From: JBQTGK01 sp052400665
GTDB lineage: Bacteria; Bacteroidota; Bacteroidia; Bacteroidales; Marinifilaceae
Strand: one strand, 5' to 3'
Assembly: GCA_052400665.1 (NCBI GenBank)
Contig: JBQTGK010000002.1
DNA: 64,000 bases
Position 1 is the first letter of the stretch; the number at the start of each line of letters is the position of its first letter. A model generated the notes under the pieces. It was not told the origin of the DNA and made no database searches. It saw nothing but the letters and a program-made list of their open reading frames with translations. The translations under genes and the position numbers were made by a program. Below are positions 33,923 to 44,035 of this stretch, one piece after another.

Positions 33923-36900
33923 TTATAGTTTAAGTAATTTTTTAGTTACAACTTCTTCTCCATCTTCAATCGAAATAAAATACATGCCTGAAGGTAGTTC
34001 CGAAACATCAATGTTATTATTCTCCATATTCAAAGTCATCAGTTTAATGGTTTTACCCGTAATTGTAGTAATACGAACCCGAGATTGAATATTTCCCTGA
34101 ATGTAAAGATTCACATAGTCTTTAGCCGGATTTGGATATACTTTTAGTTCTTCAACAGGAGGCGTTTCGCTTAGAGATAAGCCTAAAGCCATAGTTTTAG
34201 TAGCAAGATTTTGTGTTGTATTTGAAATGTTAATGGTATAATCTTCAACCTCACCCTGACTGAATATCTGACAAGCATCGGCAGCGCCTCTTCTGTGTTT
34301 TAAGATAACTCTCATTCTTGTATGTCCTAAAGCTGCATCGGCAGGAACTAAGACATTGGTCGAATAAGTTCCACTGCTTATTGCATATCCTGAAACAATA
34401 TTTTCATCCTTGCTAAAAGTTCCATCGCGGTTAAAATCAATGTATATTTTCCAATGGCTTAAATAAGTTCTTGATTTGTAAGCCAACGAAAAGTTTAAAA
34501 CATAGCTTCCACCAGGATTAACATCTGCAATTAAGCCTGTATAATCTCCATATCCACCATCGTCGCCCGATGGATTGCTCATATTTGCAATTTCTACCAA
34601 ATCGATGTACTGATATCTGGTATCTTTAGCATAAGATTCACAATATTCGGGTGTTGGAGAATCTTCCAGTGTAGTTACTGATTGAATAGGAGTGTATTCG
34701 CTTTCTCCAGAAGAGTTGGTTGCTCTAAGTTGATATTCATAGCTTGTTTCGGCACTTGCCCCTATATAATCGAAGTTAGTAGATGAGCTTGAGAATGATT
34801 CCCAGGCAGCACCAGATTCCCGAATTTGAATATCGTAATTATCTGCAAACTCCATTGCATTCCAACTTAAAGTAAACGAACTGGCAGTAATATTAGATGC
34901 ACTTAAGCCTGTAGGAGTTTCAGGAACAGGAATAGGATTGGTTGTTAGCGTACCTACAACCGAATATTCTCCATTTCCAACATTATTGTTTGCTCGTACT
35001 CTAAATTCATAATCAGAATTCGCTTCGGCAGGACTAAAGTCATATGAAGTAGAAATAGTATTAGTTGATTCCCAGCTTCCACCTGATATCCGAATATCTA
35101 CATCGTAATTATCAGCATCGTCTACATCATTCCAGTTAATTGTAAATGAGTTGTAGGTTATATTGCTGGCAACTACATTTTCAGGGATTCCTGGAACGGT
35201 AGGTTCTGAAAGTGTTTCTGCGCTTACAATAGCAGAGTAGGCACTCGAACCAAAATCATTATTCGCTCTTACCTGAAATTCGTAGGTAGTTGCGCCACTA
35301 AGTCCGGTATAATTATATGAAGTAGCAGTTTGATTAATTGTAGTCCAGCTTTCACCAGTAGCCCGTACTTGTAAGTCATAGTTGTTTGCATCTTCCGAGC
35401 CATCCCAGCTAATGGTCATAGAGTTATAGGTAATTGCCGAAGCTATTAGGTTAGCAGGAGTTTCAGGAGCCGGAGGAGCTTGAAGTGTGCTTACTTCAGT
35501 CGTTGAAGTAAAAGCACTTGCGCCTATGTCATTTTTTGCCAATACTCTAAATTCATAAGTAGTTTCAGCGCTAAGTTCTGTATAATTGTAAGAGGTGCCT
35601 ACTTGCTCGATACTTGTCCATGCTTCACCTTTTGGTCGAACATTTAATTCGTAACTGTCGGCATCCACTGATGCATCCCAACTAATAGTCATGGAGTAAT
35701 AGGTAATATCCGAAGCTATTAAATTTTCGGGAGTAGCCGGTGCAGAAGGAGCTTCCAGAGTAGTTGCCTGAGCAATATCAGAATAGTCGCTCGAACCATT
35801 ATTATTTTTTGCCAAAACTCTAAATTCATAAATAGTTTCAGCGTTTAGTCCGGTATAACTGTAGGAGGTTCCTGTTTGCTCAATACTTGTCCATGTTTCA
35901 CCATTAGGGCGAACATTTAGTTCGTAGCTGTCGGCATCCACTGATGCATCCCAGCTAATGGTCATGGAGTTATAGGTAATATCCGAAGCCAATAGGTTAG
36001 CAGGAGTATCTGGTGCCGAAGGAGCTTCCAAAGTTGTTGCTGCTACTATTGCTGTATAATCGCTTGAGCCTTCTGCATTATTGGCTCTTACTTTAATCTG
36101 ATAAGTTGTTTCTGCGCTTAATGATGTGTGAGCATAAGTAATTTCTGCTTGAGTAATTGTAGTCCATTCTCCTCCTTCAGGACGAATGTCAAGATCATAA
36201 TCAACAGCATTTGTAACAGCATCCCAGCTAATGGTCATAGAGTTATAGGTAATATCAGTAGCAGCTAGGTTAGTTGGTGTATCGGGAGGAGTTGGAGCTT
36301 CTTCGGTTGTAAGTGTTGCTATGGCAGAATATGAACTTGAGCCTGAATCATTATTTGCTCTTACCTGATATTCATAAGTTGTACCCGCAGTAGCACCTGA
36401 ATAGTTATAGCTTAGTTCACTTGTGTTGTAAGTTGTCCAGCTTTCTCCCTGTTCACGAATTTGTAAATCGTAGGAAGTAGCACCACTCACGGTATTCCAT
36501 TCAATAGTAAAAGAAGTTTGTGTAATATTTGTTGCTGTTAATCCTGATGGAACAGATGGTAAATTGTCGCCGCTAAGTGCTTTGTATGCATTTAACCTTC
36601 CGCTACCTAATTTGCCAGCATATCTTGAGCTTTGTAAATCGTCAATAGGATCAGTATTGTCAACAAGTTTGTTCCATACCTCGCTCGGAGTTATGTTTCC
36701 AGCATACTTGGATACGATTAGAGCTGCAACTCCTGATACATGAGGACAAGCCATTGATGTTCCTTGAAATACTCCATACTGATCGTCAGGGAATGTACTA
36801 TGAACAGCTGTAGGATCTTCGTTAGTAGTTTCTAACTCTCCACCTGGAGCGGCAATATCAACCCAATCGCCATAATTCGAGTAATAGGATCTTACATCGT

Positions 36901-38077
36901 TTTTATTAGTTGCAGCAACAGCCATAACCTTATCGTAATAAGCAGGATAATATCTGCTTTGAGAATTATCGTTACCTGCGGCAAAAATTACGATTCCACC
37001 ATTCATAGGTGCACCGTTACCACCTGCATTGGCAATAAAATAGTCTATTCCATCAAGAACAGCCTGATCGTATTGATAAGGATAAGAGTAACTCCAGCTA
37101 TTTTGAGAGATAACAGCTCCATTATCGGCCGCATAAGTAAAAGCTTCAGCAAAACCACCACTTGAGGCTCCAAAAACATTACATGACATTAGCTTGACAC
37201 CATCATTATTACCGCTACCACCGGCAATTCCACTTACACCAATACCATTATTATTAACGGCAGCTACGGTTCCTGCAACGTGAGTACCATGATCACCAAC
37301 ATAAATATCCCCAGTGTCATCTCCAAAGTTATAACCATAAATATCATCCACATATCCATTGTTATCGTCGTCAATTCCATTTCCAGGAACTTCACCACTA
37401 TTTATCCACATATTCGCAGCTAAATCTACATGATCGAAATCTACTCCACCATCTTCAATAGCAACAATTACATTAGAGTTACCGGTTTCAATTTGCCAGG
37501 CTTCCAGCAGGCTAATATCAGCTCCTGCAGTACCTTCGTTTTGTCCGGTATTTTCGTAATGCCACTGATCTCCAAACAGAGGATCGTTGGTTCCGGTAGG
37601 CAATGCTGTAGGTTCAATTTTTTTTCCATTTTCAGCGCCTATCATTTTTGTAGCATGTACTCCCTCTGCAACAGAAATTTCTGCTACATTTTGATAGGAT
37701 TCAATTAATTGTTTTACGGGAGTATTTGAGTTAAACTCTATTTCGTACCATAGGTGCAAACCAAATTTTCGGTGACGATCTTCAAATTTACCGGCATCAC
37801 GGTAAACTCTTTTCATCTTGTGTGCCTTAAATTTTTCGTTAACTCTATCCAGATTTCTGATGTTGGTAGTTACAAATTCTGGTTTTTGTTTTAGTTTTAT
37901 TTTTTTTGCATCCAGTAGAATTTGATTTAGGGCATCTACTTTTTTAACTTCTTTAGGTGCAAATTTTACATGAATAACACCTTTGTATTTACCTTCGGTA
38001 TTAATTTCCCGGTTTTGACTATAAGCAGTACCTGCAATAAATATAAAACAAAGAAAAAGAGTAAAAAATCTTTTCAT
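33923..38077 (-). CDS. Subtilisin-like S8 peptidase with seven FN3 repeats, GEVED and T9SS domains
   Basis: Large exported serine peptidase, 1384 residues. A signal peptide (cleavage near AYSQN) is followed by a propeptide-like region to about 160, then the S8 domain with catalytic Asp209 (VAIEDGGVDFDH), His263 (GDHGTHVAGT) and Ser441 (GTSMACPHVSG), all intact. Residues about 508-1136 are seven FN3 repeats of about 90 residues. A GEVED domain follows (DFNRDGTFSKDEN, ending QGEVEDYTINI), and a type A T9SS sorting domain (LKVYPNPAKDYVN to VVTKKLLKL) ends the chain. It should be secreted across the outer membrane and anchored at the surface; the FN3 array probably extends the catalytic head. Target proteins are unknown. 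The gene is monocistronic. Confidence 0.95.
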   Translation of the reverse strand: MKRFFTLFLCFIFIAGTAYSQNREINTEGKYKGVIHVKFAPKEVKKVDALNQILLDAKKIKLKQKPEFVTTNIRNLDRVNEKFKAHKMKRVYRDAGKFEDRHRKFGLHLWYEIEFNSNTPVKQLIESYQNVAEISVAEGVHATKMIGAENGKKIEPTALPTGTNDPLFGDQWHYENTGQNEGTAGADISLLEAWQIETGNSNVIVAIEDGGVDFDHVDLAANMWINSGEVPGNGIDDDNNGYVDDIYGYNFGDDTGDIYVGDHGTHVAGTVAAVNNNGIGVSGIAGGSGNNDGVKLMSCNVFGASSGGFAEAFTYAADNGAVISQNSWSYSYPYQYDQAVLDGIDYFIANAGGNGAPMNGGIVIFAAGNDNSQSRYYPAYYDKVMAVAATNKNDVRSYYSNYGDWVDIAAPGGELETTNEDPTAVHSTFPDDQYGVFQGTSMACPHVSGVAALIVSKYAGNITPSEVWNKLVDNTDPIDDLQSSRYAGKLGSGRLNAYKALSGDNLPSVPSGLTATNITQTSFTIEWNTVSGATSYDLQIREQGESWTTYNTSELSYNYSGATAGTTYEYQVRANNDSGSSSYSAIATLTTEEAPTPPDTPTNLAATDITYNSMTISWDAVTNAVDYDLDIRPEGGEWTTITQAEITYAHTSLSAETTYQIKVRANNAEGSSDYTAIVAATTLEAPSAPDTPANLLASDITYNSMTISWDASVDADSYELNVRPNGETWTSIEQTGTSYSYTGLNAETIYEFRVLAKNNNGSSDYSDIAQATTLEAPSAPATPENLIASDITYYSMTISWDASVDADSYELNVRPKGEAWTSIEQVGTSYNYTELSAETTYEFRVLAKNDIGASAFTSTTEVSTLQAPPAPETPANLIASAITYNSMTISWDGSEDANNYDLQVRATGESWTTINQTATSYNYTGLSGATTYEFQVRANNDFGSSAYSAIVSAETLSEPTVPGIPENVVASNITYNSFTINWNDVDDADNYDVDIRISGGSWESTNTISTSYDFSPAEANSDYEFRVRANNNVGNGEYSVVGTLTTNPIPVPETPTGLSASNITASSFTLSWNAMEFADNYDIQIRESGAAWESFSSSSTNFDYIGASAETSYEYQLRATNSSGESEYTPIQSVTTLEDSPTPEYCESYAKDTRYQYIDLVEIANMSNPSGDDGGYGDYTGLIADVNPGGSYVLNFSLAYKSRTYLSHWKIYIDFNRDGTFSKDENIVSGYAISSGTYSTNVLVPADAALGHTRMRVILKHRRGAADACQIFSQGEVEDYTINISNTTQNLATKTMALGLSLSETPPVEELKVYPNPAKDYVNLYIQGNIQSRVRITTITGKTIKLMTLNMENNNIDVSELPSGMYFISIEDGEEVVTKKLLKL
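34669..36556 (-). repeat. Seven tandem FN3-coding repeats of about 273 bp
   Basis: Direct repeats inside the subtilisin gene, each coding one FN3 domain with the core DITYNSMTISWD...Y-L-VR-GE-WT. Units three and four are nearly identical at the DNA level (for example TCGGCATCCACTGATGCATC at about 35659 and 35931), pointing to recent duplication or gene conversion. Confidence 0.9.
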
Positions 38078-38449
38078 AATTGGTTGGTTTAAAAGTGAAT
38101 ATTTTGATAATAGAGATTAAGTTAGTTAAAATAGTTTTCTATGTCAATACCAATTAATTAAGGAGTTTTTGGTGTTTTATATTTTTATTAAGTTATGTAA
38201 AATTTAGTTTAGACAAGATAATTATTTGCTTATACTAGGGAAATAAAGAGAATTTAAAATTAATATCTGCTTTGTTTATTTTAATAAAAATTAAACTCTA
38301 TTTTTTATTAAGTTAATTAAAGTTTTGAGTGAAAAAAATATGATTTTTTCAAGAGTCTGTTCTTCTTAATAGTTTTTCAAATATTAATGAGCTTTTAATT
38401 CTTAATCCATTTCTATAATTAGTATTTTTCGAACTAAATATTATCCATA
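38078..38449. other. Intergenic region without recognised gene
   Basis: 372 bases of strongly A/T-rich DNA between divergent genes for the subtilisin and the helicase-nuclease. No small gene, RNA or clear repeat is seen. Confidence 0.5.
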
Positions 38450-41400
38450 ATGTCAGAACTTAATATATACCGAGCTTCAGCAGGTTCGGGCAAAACCTAT
38501 ACTTTAACGGGTGAGTTTTTGAAACTGGTTTTCGAAGATCCATCTAATTACAAAAGCATTCTTGCAGTAACCTTTACCAATAAGGCTACTGATGAAATGA
38601 AATCCAGAATTATAAAAGAAATACATGTGATTTTTTCAGGGAAAAATTCTCCTTATGCTAAAGATTTATGTGTAGCTAATAATTTAAGTATTGCTGAATT
38701 ACAAAATAGGGCTGGTGAAATTTTAAATCGTTTACTTCACGATTATTCGCGGTTTTCGGTGACAACAATTGATAGTTTTTTTCAGAAAATTGTTCGTTCG
38801 TTTACACGGGAAATTGGTTTGCAAATGGGTTATAATATTGAGTTGGATCAAGGCAGAGTTTTAAATGAGGTTGCCGATTTGCTTTTGCAGGATGTTGATG
38901 ATGATAAACAGTTGAGAGCATGGTTGACTTCCTTTGCAGAATCGAAAATAAGAGAAGGAAAAACCTGGAATTTTAAACAGGATATTCTGGTTTTGGGAAG
39001 TGAAGTTTTTAAGGAAGATTTTCAGAACTTTTCAGGAAAACTAATTGAAAAATTATCTGATAAAGGTTTTTTGAATGAATACCGAAAAATTTTAAAAGAA
39101 ATTAAAGATGATTTCGAAGCTTATTTTACACGAATAGGAGAGAAAGCCAAAGAGCTTATAGAGAATCATGCATTGGATGTTTCTGATTTTTCCTATGGTA
39201 AATCGGGTGTGGCAGGATACATAACAAACCTGGGTAAAGGTGGAAAGTTTGAGCCTGGAGCAAGAGCCAAATCAGCTGTTGATACTCCTAAAAAGTGGTA
39301 TGCCGGAAAAGCATCTCCAGAAATAAAAAAAGCTGTTGAAGCTGCGTGTTCAGCGGGATTAAATGAGTTATTAAAAGATGCAATAAAATATTATGAAGAG
39401 CAGGGGATGCTCTACAAATCAACAGATAAAACCTTGAGTTATATTTATACTCTGGGAATTTTAACCGATTTGTCAAAAAAAATCAGAGCGTACTCAGAAA
39501 GTGAAAATATTTTTCTGTTATCGGATGCCAGCAGACTGCTGAGAAATATAATTGGAGAGAATGATTCTCCATTTATTTACGAAAAAATTGGTAATGTTTA
39601 CAAGCATTTCATGATTGACGAATTTCAGGATACCTCATCAATGCAATGGGATAATTTTAGACCTTTGCTTGGAAATTCACTGGCTGAAAATCAACATTCA
39701 CTGGTAGTTGGAGATGTAAAGCAATCGATTTATCGCTGGCGAAACGGGGATTGGAAATTATTGTCGGAGCAGTTGGATATTGATTTTGAAAGTTACGGTG
39801 TAAATGGCATGAGTCTAAATTACAATTGGCGAAGTGCGAAAAATGTAATTGACTTTAACAATGCCGTATTTTCTCTGGGAGCAACTATTTTGCAGAATGA
39901 TTATAATGCCTCTATTCCAGATGAAATATCAGAAGCATTGCAGGAAGAGCAGGGGAAAATTTTAAATGCTTATAAAGATGTGTATCAGCATTACCCAGAC
40001 AAAAAAGAGGGTGTTGGAGGGTATGTAAAAGCTCATTTTATAGAAAAAGATTCAGAACGAGATTGGATCGAACCTGTTTTGGAAGATCTACCTTTGAAAA
40101 TAGAGGAGTTACAGGCTAATGGATATAAGGCCAGAGATATTGCTATTTTGGTTAGAAATGGGAAAGAAGGTGGCTTAGTTGCAGATGCACTTATGGCTTA
40201 CCGAGCCAGTGAAAAAGCAATGAAAAATGTTAATTATGATGTGATTTCCAATGATTCATTGTATCTGAAAAATTCATCGGTCATAAATTTTCTAGTCCAT
40301 CTTCTTCATTATCTGGTTTATCCTGAGGATAAGGTTAATATTGGTTTTTTGCGTCAGGAGTTTTGTTTGTACGTGGAGGAAAGTACCGATTTAGCAGCTG
40401 ATGATATTTATAGTGTTAGTGATGAGGCGAAATCAGTTTTTCCAAGTGAATTTACTGATCATATTCCGGAGCTAAAAAGACAGCCTTTGTATGATTTAAC
40501 TGAACGATTAATACAAATGTTTAATTTGAATAAAAATCCTCACGATTATCCTTTTTTAGAGGCTTTTCAGGATTTTGTTTTAGGCTTTACCAAAAGTGAT
40601 TCCCCAGATTTAAACTCATTTGTTTTGCATTGGCAAGAGAGAAAAGATAAGGAAGTAATTTCGGTGTCCGACGAGCAGGATGCAATTAGAATTATGACTG
40701 TTCATAAATCGAAAGGTCTGGAATTTAAAGCTTTAATTTTACCTTTTTGCAATTGGGATTTAGACAATACACGACATACCAATATTCTTTGGTGTCAGCC
40801 TAAAGTAGAGGGCTTTGATGTTTTAGATGTATTACCGGTTAGGTATGGAAGTACTTTAAAGGATACCATTTATTACGAGGAATATTTTACTGAGAAACTT
40901 CAATCGTATATCGATAATTTAAATTTATTGTATGTGGCACAGACTCGTGCCGAAGAGGTTTTTATCAGTTATTCTCCATTAACGAATAATAAAGAATTGA
41001 AAACGGTTGCCGATTTATTGCATTTTTCTTTTCAAAAATCCAGCGAGTTTTCTTCCGATTTCTTTGGTGATAAAATAATTTCTTTATCTGAAAACTGGAA
41101 CGAGGAAGGAAAGTTTTTTGAATTGGGAAAAATAGTAAATAAGAATGCAAGTATTCCTGCAGAAGCAAAACATAAAATGCTGGAATATCCTGCTTCGCTT
41201 TTGGATGACAGGTTAAAATTGCGATCGCATTCTGCTGATTATTTTGATTTTTCGGAAGCAGAATCTGTGGAGACATTTTCGCCTGTGAGCAGAGGAAATA
41301 TTCTGCATCAGTTGTTCCAACTTATTGAGTATGCCGACGATTTAGATAAGGCAGTTACCGCTTTGCAGTTCGAGGGGAAATTAGATTCCAATCAAGCAAA

Positions 41401-41704
41401 CGAGGTAAAAGAATTTGCAAACGAACTTTTAGATAATCCGAAAGTTAAAATGTGGTTTTCGAAAGAATGGACTGTTGTGAATGAGAGAGATATCTTAAAG
41501 GGAAATGGTGATATTTACCGTCCCGACAGGGTGATTTATAAAGGAAAAGAAGCAATAGTTATTGATTATAAATTTGGAAAAAAGAAAGAGAAAACTCACC
41601 AGAAACAGGTGTCTACGTATAAAAATCTGATTAAAGAATTGGGTTTTAATTCGGTTAAAGGCTATGTTCTTTACGGAAAACTTTCAGAAATAGTAGAGGT
41701 CTGA
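38450..41704 (+). CDS. AddA/RecB-like UvrD-family helicase-nuclease
   Basis: ATP-dependent double-strand-break processing enzyme, 1084 residues. Helicase motifs in order: Walker A ASAGSGKT (9-16), FTNKATDEMKSRI (Ia), TTIDSFFQKI, MIDEFQDTS (Walker B), VGDVKQSIYRWR (III), SLNYNWRS (IV), TVHKSKGLEFKAL (V) and NLLYVAQTRAEE (VI). The C-terminal ~200 residues form a PD-(D/E)XK nuclease with GNILHQLFQ, YRPDRVI and VIDYKFGKK (Asp about 1039, Lys about 1041). This is the AddA/RecB architecture. The AddB partner usually encoded next door is not seen: upstream is the divergent subtilisin gene and downstream a MORN lipoprotein. Confidence 0.93.
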   Translation: MSELNIYRASAGSGKTYTLTGEFLKLVFEDPSNYKSILAVTFTNKATDEMKSRIIKEIHVIFSGKNSPYAKDLCVANNLSIAELQNRAGEILNRLLHDYSRFSVTTIDSFFQKIVRSFTREIGLQMGYNIELDQGRVLNEVADLLLQDVDDDKQLRAWLTSFAESKIREGKTWNFKQDILVLGSEVFKEDFQNFSGKLIEKLSDKGFLNEYRKILKEIKDDFEAYFTRIGEKAKELIENHALDVSDFSYGKSGVAGYITNLGKGGKFEPGARAKSAVDTPKKWYAGKASPEIKKAVEAACSAGLNELLKDAIKYYEEQGMLYKSTDKTLSYIYTLGILTDLSKKIRAYSESENIFLLSDASRLLRNIIGENDSPFIYEKIGNVYKHFMIDEFQDTSSMQWDNFRPLLGNSLAENQHSLVVGDVKQSIYRWRNGDWKLLSEQLDIDFESYGVNGMSLNYNWRSAKNVIDFNNAVFSLGATILQNDYNASIPDEISEALQEEQGKILNAYKDVYQHYPDKKEGVGGYVKAHFIEKDSERDWIEPVLEDLPLKIEELQANGYKARDIAILVRNGKEGGLVADALMAYRASEKAMKNVNYDVISNDSLYLKNSSVINFLVHLLHYLVYPEDKVNIGFLRQEFCLYVEESTDLAADDIYSVSDEAKSVFPSEFTDHIPELKRQPLYDLTERLIQMFNLNKNPHDYPFLEAFQDFVLGFTKSDSPDLNSFVLHWQERKDKEVISVSDEQDAIRIMTVHKSKGLEFKALILPFCNWDLDNTRHTNILWCQPKVEGFDVLDVLPVRYGSTLKDTIYYEEYFTEKLQSYIDNLNLLYVAQTRAEEVFISYSPLTNNKELKTVADLLHFSFQKSSEFSSDFFGDKIISLSENWNEEGKFFELGKIVNKNASIPAEAKHKMLEYPASLLDDRLKLRSHSADYFDFSEAESVETFSPVSRGNILHQLFQLIEYADDLDKAVTALQFEGKLDSNQANEVKEFANELLDNPKVKMWFSKEWTVVNERDILKGNGDIYRPDRVIYKGKEAIVIDYKFGKKKEKTHQKQVSTYKNLIKELGFNSVKGYVLYGKLSEIVEV

Positions 41705-41770
41705 AAATTTAATTAGTTTGCCAGTATTTATTTTTACATCTTGTTCAATAATCAATAAAACAATTAATTT

Positions 41771-42580
41771 ATGAGACTTACTATTTTGCTGATTTCAATA
41801 TTATTGCTTTTTAACTCTTGCGATTTTATTGCATCTGGAATAAAAACTTTTAGTACTGTTAAGCAAGAAGTACAAAAGAAAAAGATACAGGAGGAAGATC
41901 AAAAAATAAATGAATCCTTAAAGCTTAAAGATGGTGAGAAAAAATATTATTATGCGAATGGTAATATTAAGTCAATTGTAAATTATCGTAAGGGTAAAAA
42001 GATTGGGATAAGTCAGACTTATTATAAATCAGGAGAAAAGCAGTATGATATTCCGTATCAGGATGGAATGAAACATGGAAAAGTAATTTGGTATTATAAA
42101 AGTGGTAAAATTTATCGAGAGACCCAGTACAAGAAAGGAAAGAAGAATGGTTATCAGCGAAAATACTGGGAGTCGGGTAAGTTAAAATCAGAAATGATGT
42201 ATTTCGATAATTTATTATCTACCGGATTAAAAGAGGTGTCGAACACAGGAAAAGTAAAGAAGATGCCAGTTATTAAAGTAGAAAAGATCAACCGTTTAAA
42301 GGAGACAGGAGAATATTGGTTGAAAATGAAACTAAGTAATGGAAGATCGAAAGTACAGTTTTATTTAGGGGATTTAATTGATGGTAAATATTTTCCGGCT
42401 GATGGACGTGGATTTATGGCAATAGATACTAAAAATGGAGTTGCTGTTTATAAAATAAGAATTGGTAAAGGAGAGCAATTAATTGGCGATTTTAAACTTG
42501 TGGCAATTGAAACTACAGCTTATCAAAATAAAAGATTATTGCACAAAAATATTCCTTTAAACATTAGAAATGCTAACTAA
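41771..42580 (+). CDS. MORN/YwqK-type repeat lipoprotein
   Basis: A 269-residue lipoprotein (lipobox LLFNSC) with four or five MORN-like repeats between about 55 and 150: YYANGNIKSIVNYRKGKKIG, YYKSGEKQYDIPYQDGMKHG, YYKSGKIYRETQYKKGKKNG and YWESGKLKSEMMY. The C-terminal ~110 residues form a separate unassigned domain. YwqK-like proteins are sometimes labelled antitoxins, but nothing here supports a toxin-antitoxin pair. Function unknown. Confidence 0.8.
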   Translation: MRLTILLISILLLFNSCDFIASGIKTFSTVKQEVQKKKIQEEDQKINESLKLKDGEKKYYYANGNIKSIVNYRKGKKIGISQTYYKSGEKQYDIPYQDGMKHGKVIWYYKSGKIYRETQYKKGKKNGYQRKYWESGKLKSEMMYFDNLLSTGLKEVSNTGKVKKMPVIKVEKINRLKETGEYWLKMKLSNGRSKVQFYLGDLIDGKYFPADGRGFMAIDTKNGVAVYKIRIGKGEQLIGDFKLVAIETTAYQNKRLLHKNIPLNIRNAN

Positions 42581-42604
42581 AAATATGATTATTATTTAGT
42601 ATAT

Positions 42605-42632
42605 AAAGCTCCCTAAACAGGAGCTTTTTTTA
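42605..42632 (+). terminator. Rho-independent terminator after the MORN lipoprotein gene
   Basis: AAAGCTCC and GGAGCTTT form an 8-bp stem with a 7-base loop, followed by a T-run, 25 bases past the stop codon. Confidence 0.8.
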
Positions 42633-42804
42633 TGACTTTTAAAATTTTTACAAGTACTAATTTTTAATTTCTGGAAAACAGTTTTTTATTCTGAAATAAA
42701 AAGGATCAATCTGATTTACTAAAAATATTATTTTAAATAATGCGTGTAATTCCTTATATTTAAGATAGATATATACTAGTACATATTCATTAAAACACTA
42801 AGCA

Positions 42805-44001
42805 ATGACAACAAGAACGATTGTTAGCATGCCAGGCGATGGTATTGGTCGCGTTGTAGTTGAAGAAACCCAAAGAGTTTTATTGGCTGCCGGGTTTAAA
42901 GCCAATTATGTAGAAGCTGATATTGGCTGGGAGTTTTGGTGCAAGGAAGGAAATCCTCTTCCCGAACGAACTATTAAGTTATTAGAAAAACATAAAATTG
43001 CTTTGTTTGGAGCAATCACGTCAAAGCCTAAAGATGATGCAAGTAAGGAGCTTGCAGCCGATTTACAAAATAAAGGGCTTGTTTATTCCAGTCCGATTGT
43101 GGGTTTACGTCAGTATTTTAATTTAGATATTTGTATTCGTCCTTGTAAAAGTTATCAGGGCAACCCCCTAAATTTTATACGGCGTGGTAGAAATACGACC
43201 ATAGAAGAACCCTTGGTTGATGTTGTGATTTTTAGACAGAATACCGAAGGCTTGTATGGTGGTGTGGAGTGGTCTAATCCTGATAATGTGGTATATGCTG
43301 CATTAACCAGTCATCCAAAATTTGTAAAGAATTTTGGAATGGTTCCGCGTGAGGAGTTATCTGTGTCGACCCGAATTTTCTCTAAAAATGCAACAAGCAG
43401 AATTTTATATGCAGCCTTCGATTATGCCCGACAATACAATTACAAGTCGGTTACCGTTTGCGAGAAACCCAACGTAATCAGAGAAACTTCGGGCATGATG
43501 TTTAAATTGGCTCAGGAAATTCAAAAAAAAGAGTATCCCGAAATTGATTTGTGGAATACTAATATTGATGCTCAAATGATGTGGCTTACTAAAAATCCTG
43601 AAAATTATGGGGTAATTGTTGCCGGTAATATGTTTGGTGATATTGTATCCGATGGTTTTGCTGGCCTGATAGGAGGTTTGGGTTTTGCATGTAGTGCGCA
43701 GATGTCGAACGATGGACTTGCCGTTTTTGAACCTACACATGGTTCTGCTCCCAAATATGCCAATTATCCGGTTTCCATTGTTAATCCCATAGCAATGATA
43801 GAGTCGGCCTGTATGATGCTCGATTATCTTAAGGAAAAAGAAATTGCCATAAAAATAAGAAAGGCTGTTGCTCAGGTGATTATGGAGGGTAAAGTGCAAA
43901 CTTATGATATGATGAAAATGCCGGGAAACCCGAATGTAATTAATCAAGGTGCTGCTTCTACAGCGCAAATGGCCGATGCAATTATAGAAAAATTAGCATA
44001 A
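42805..44001 (+). CDS. Isocitrate/isopropylmalate-family decarboxylating dehydrogenase
   Basis: NAD(P)-dependent beta-decarboxylating dehydrogenase of 398 residues. Motifs: MPGDGIGRVVVEE near the N-terminus, LRQYFNLDICIRPCKSY and FRQNTEGLYGGVEW for substrate, Lys in VTVCEKPNVIRETSG, DAQMMWLTKNPENYGVIVAGNMFGDIVSD with the metal-binding Asp residues, and EPTHGSAPKYA for the cofactor. The sequence sits between isocitrate and isopropylmalate enzymes; no leu genes are nearby, so isocitrate or another 2-hydroxy-3-carboxy acid is more likely. It is followed after 34 bases by an HD-domain gene, an unusual partner. Confidence 0.88.
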   Translation: MTTRTIVSMPGDGIGRVVVEETQRVLLAAGFKANYVEADIGWEFWCKEGNPLPERTIKLLEKHKIALFGAITSKPKDDASKELAADLQNKGLVYSSPIVGLRQYFNLDICIRPCKSYQGNPLNFIRRGRNTTIEEPLVDVVIFRQNTEGLYGGVEWSNPDNVVYAALTSHPKFVKNFGMVPREELSVSTRIFSKNATSRILYAAFDYARQYNYKSVTVCEKPNVIRETSGMMFKLAQEIQKKEYPEIDLWNTNIDAQMMWLTKNPENYGVIVAGNMFGDIVSDGFAGLIGGLGFACSAQMSNDGLAVFEPTHGSAPKYANYPVSIVNPIAMIESACMMLDYLKEKEIAIKIRKAVAQVIMEGKVQTYDMMKMPGNPNVINQGAASTAQMADAIIEKLA

Positions 44002-44035
44002 ACTAATCAACTGGTATTAGATTTAAATTGATCTT

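Noticed and set aside
34669..36556. Regularly spaced repeats suggestive of a CRISPR array
   Set aside because: The period is about 273 bases and the repeats are in frame, coding FN3 domains of the subtilisin.
41771..42580. YwqK-type toxin-antitoxin antitoxin
   Set aside because: It is a lipoprotein with MORN-like repeats and has no toxin gene beside it.
43405..43968. 187-codon minus-strand frame inside the IDH-like gene
   Set aside because: Longest antisense frame in the window, but it lies wholly in a conserved coding sequence and has no motif or signal of its own.
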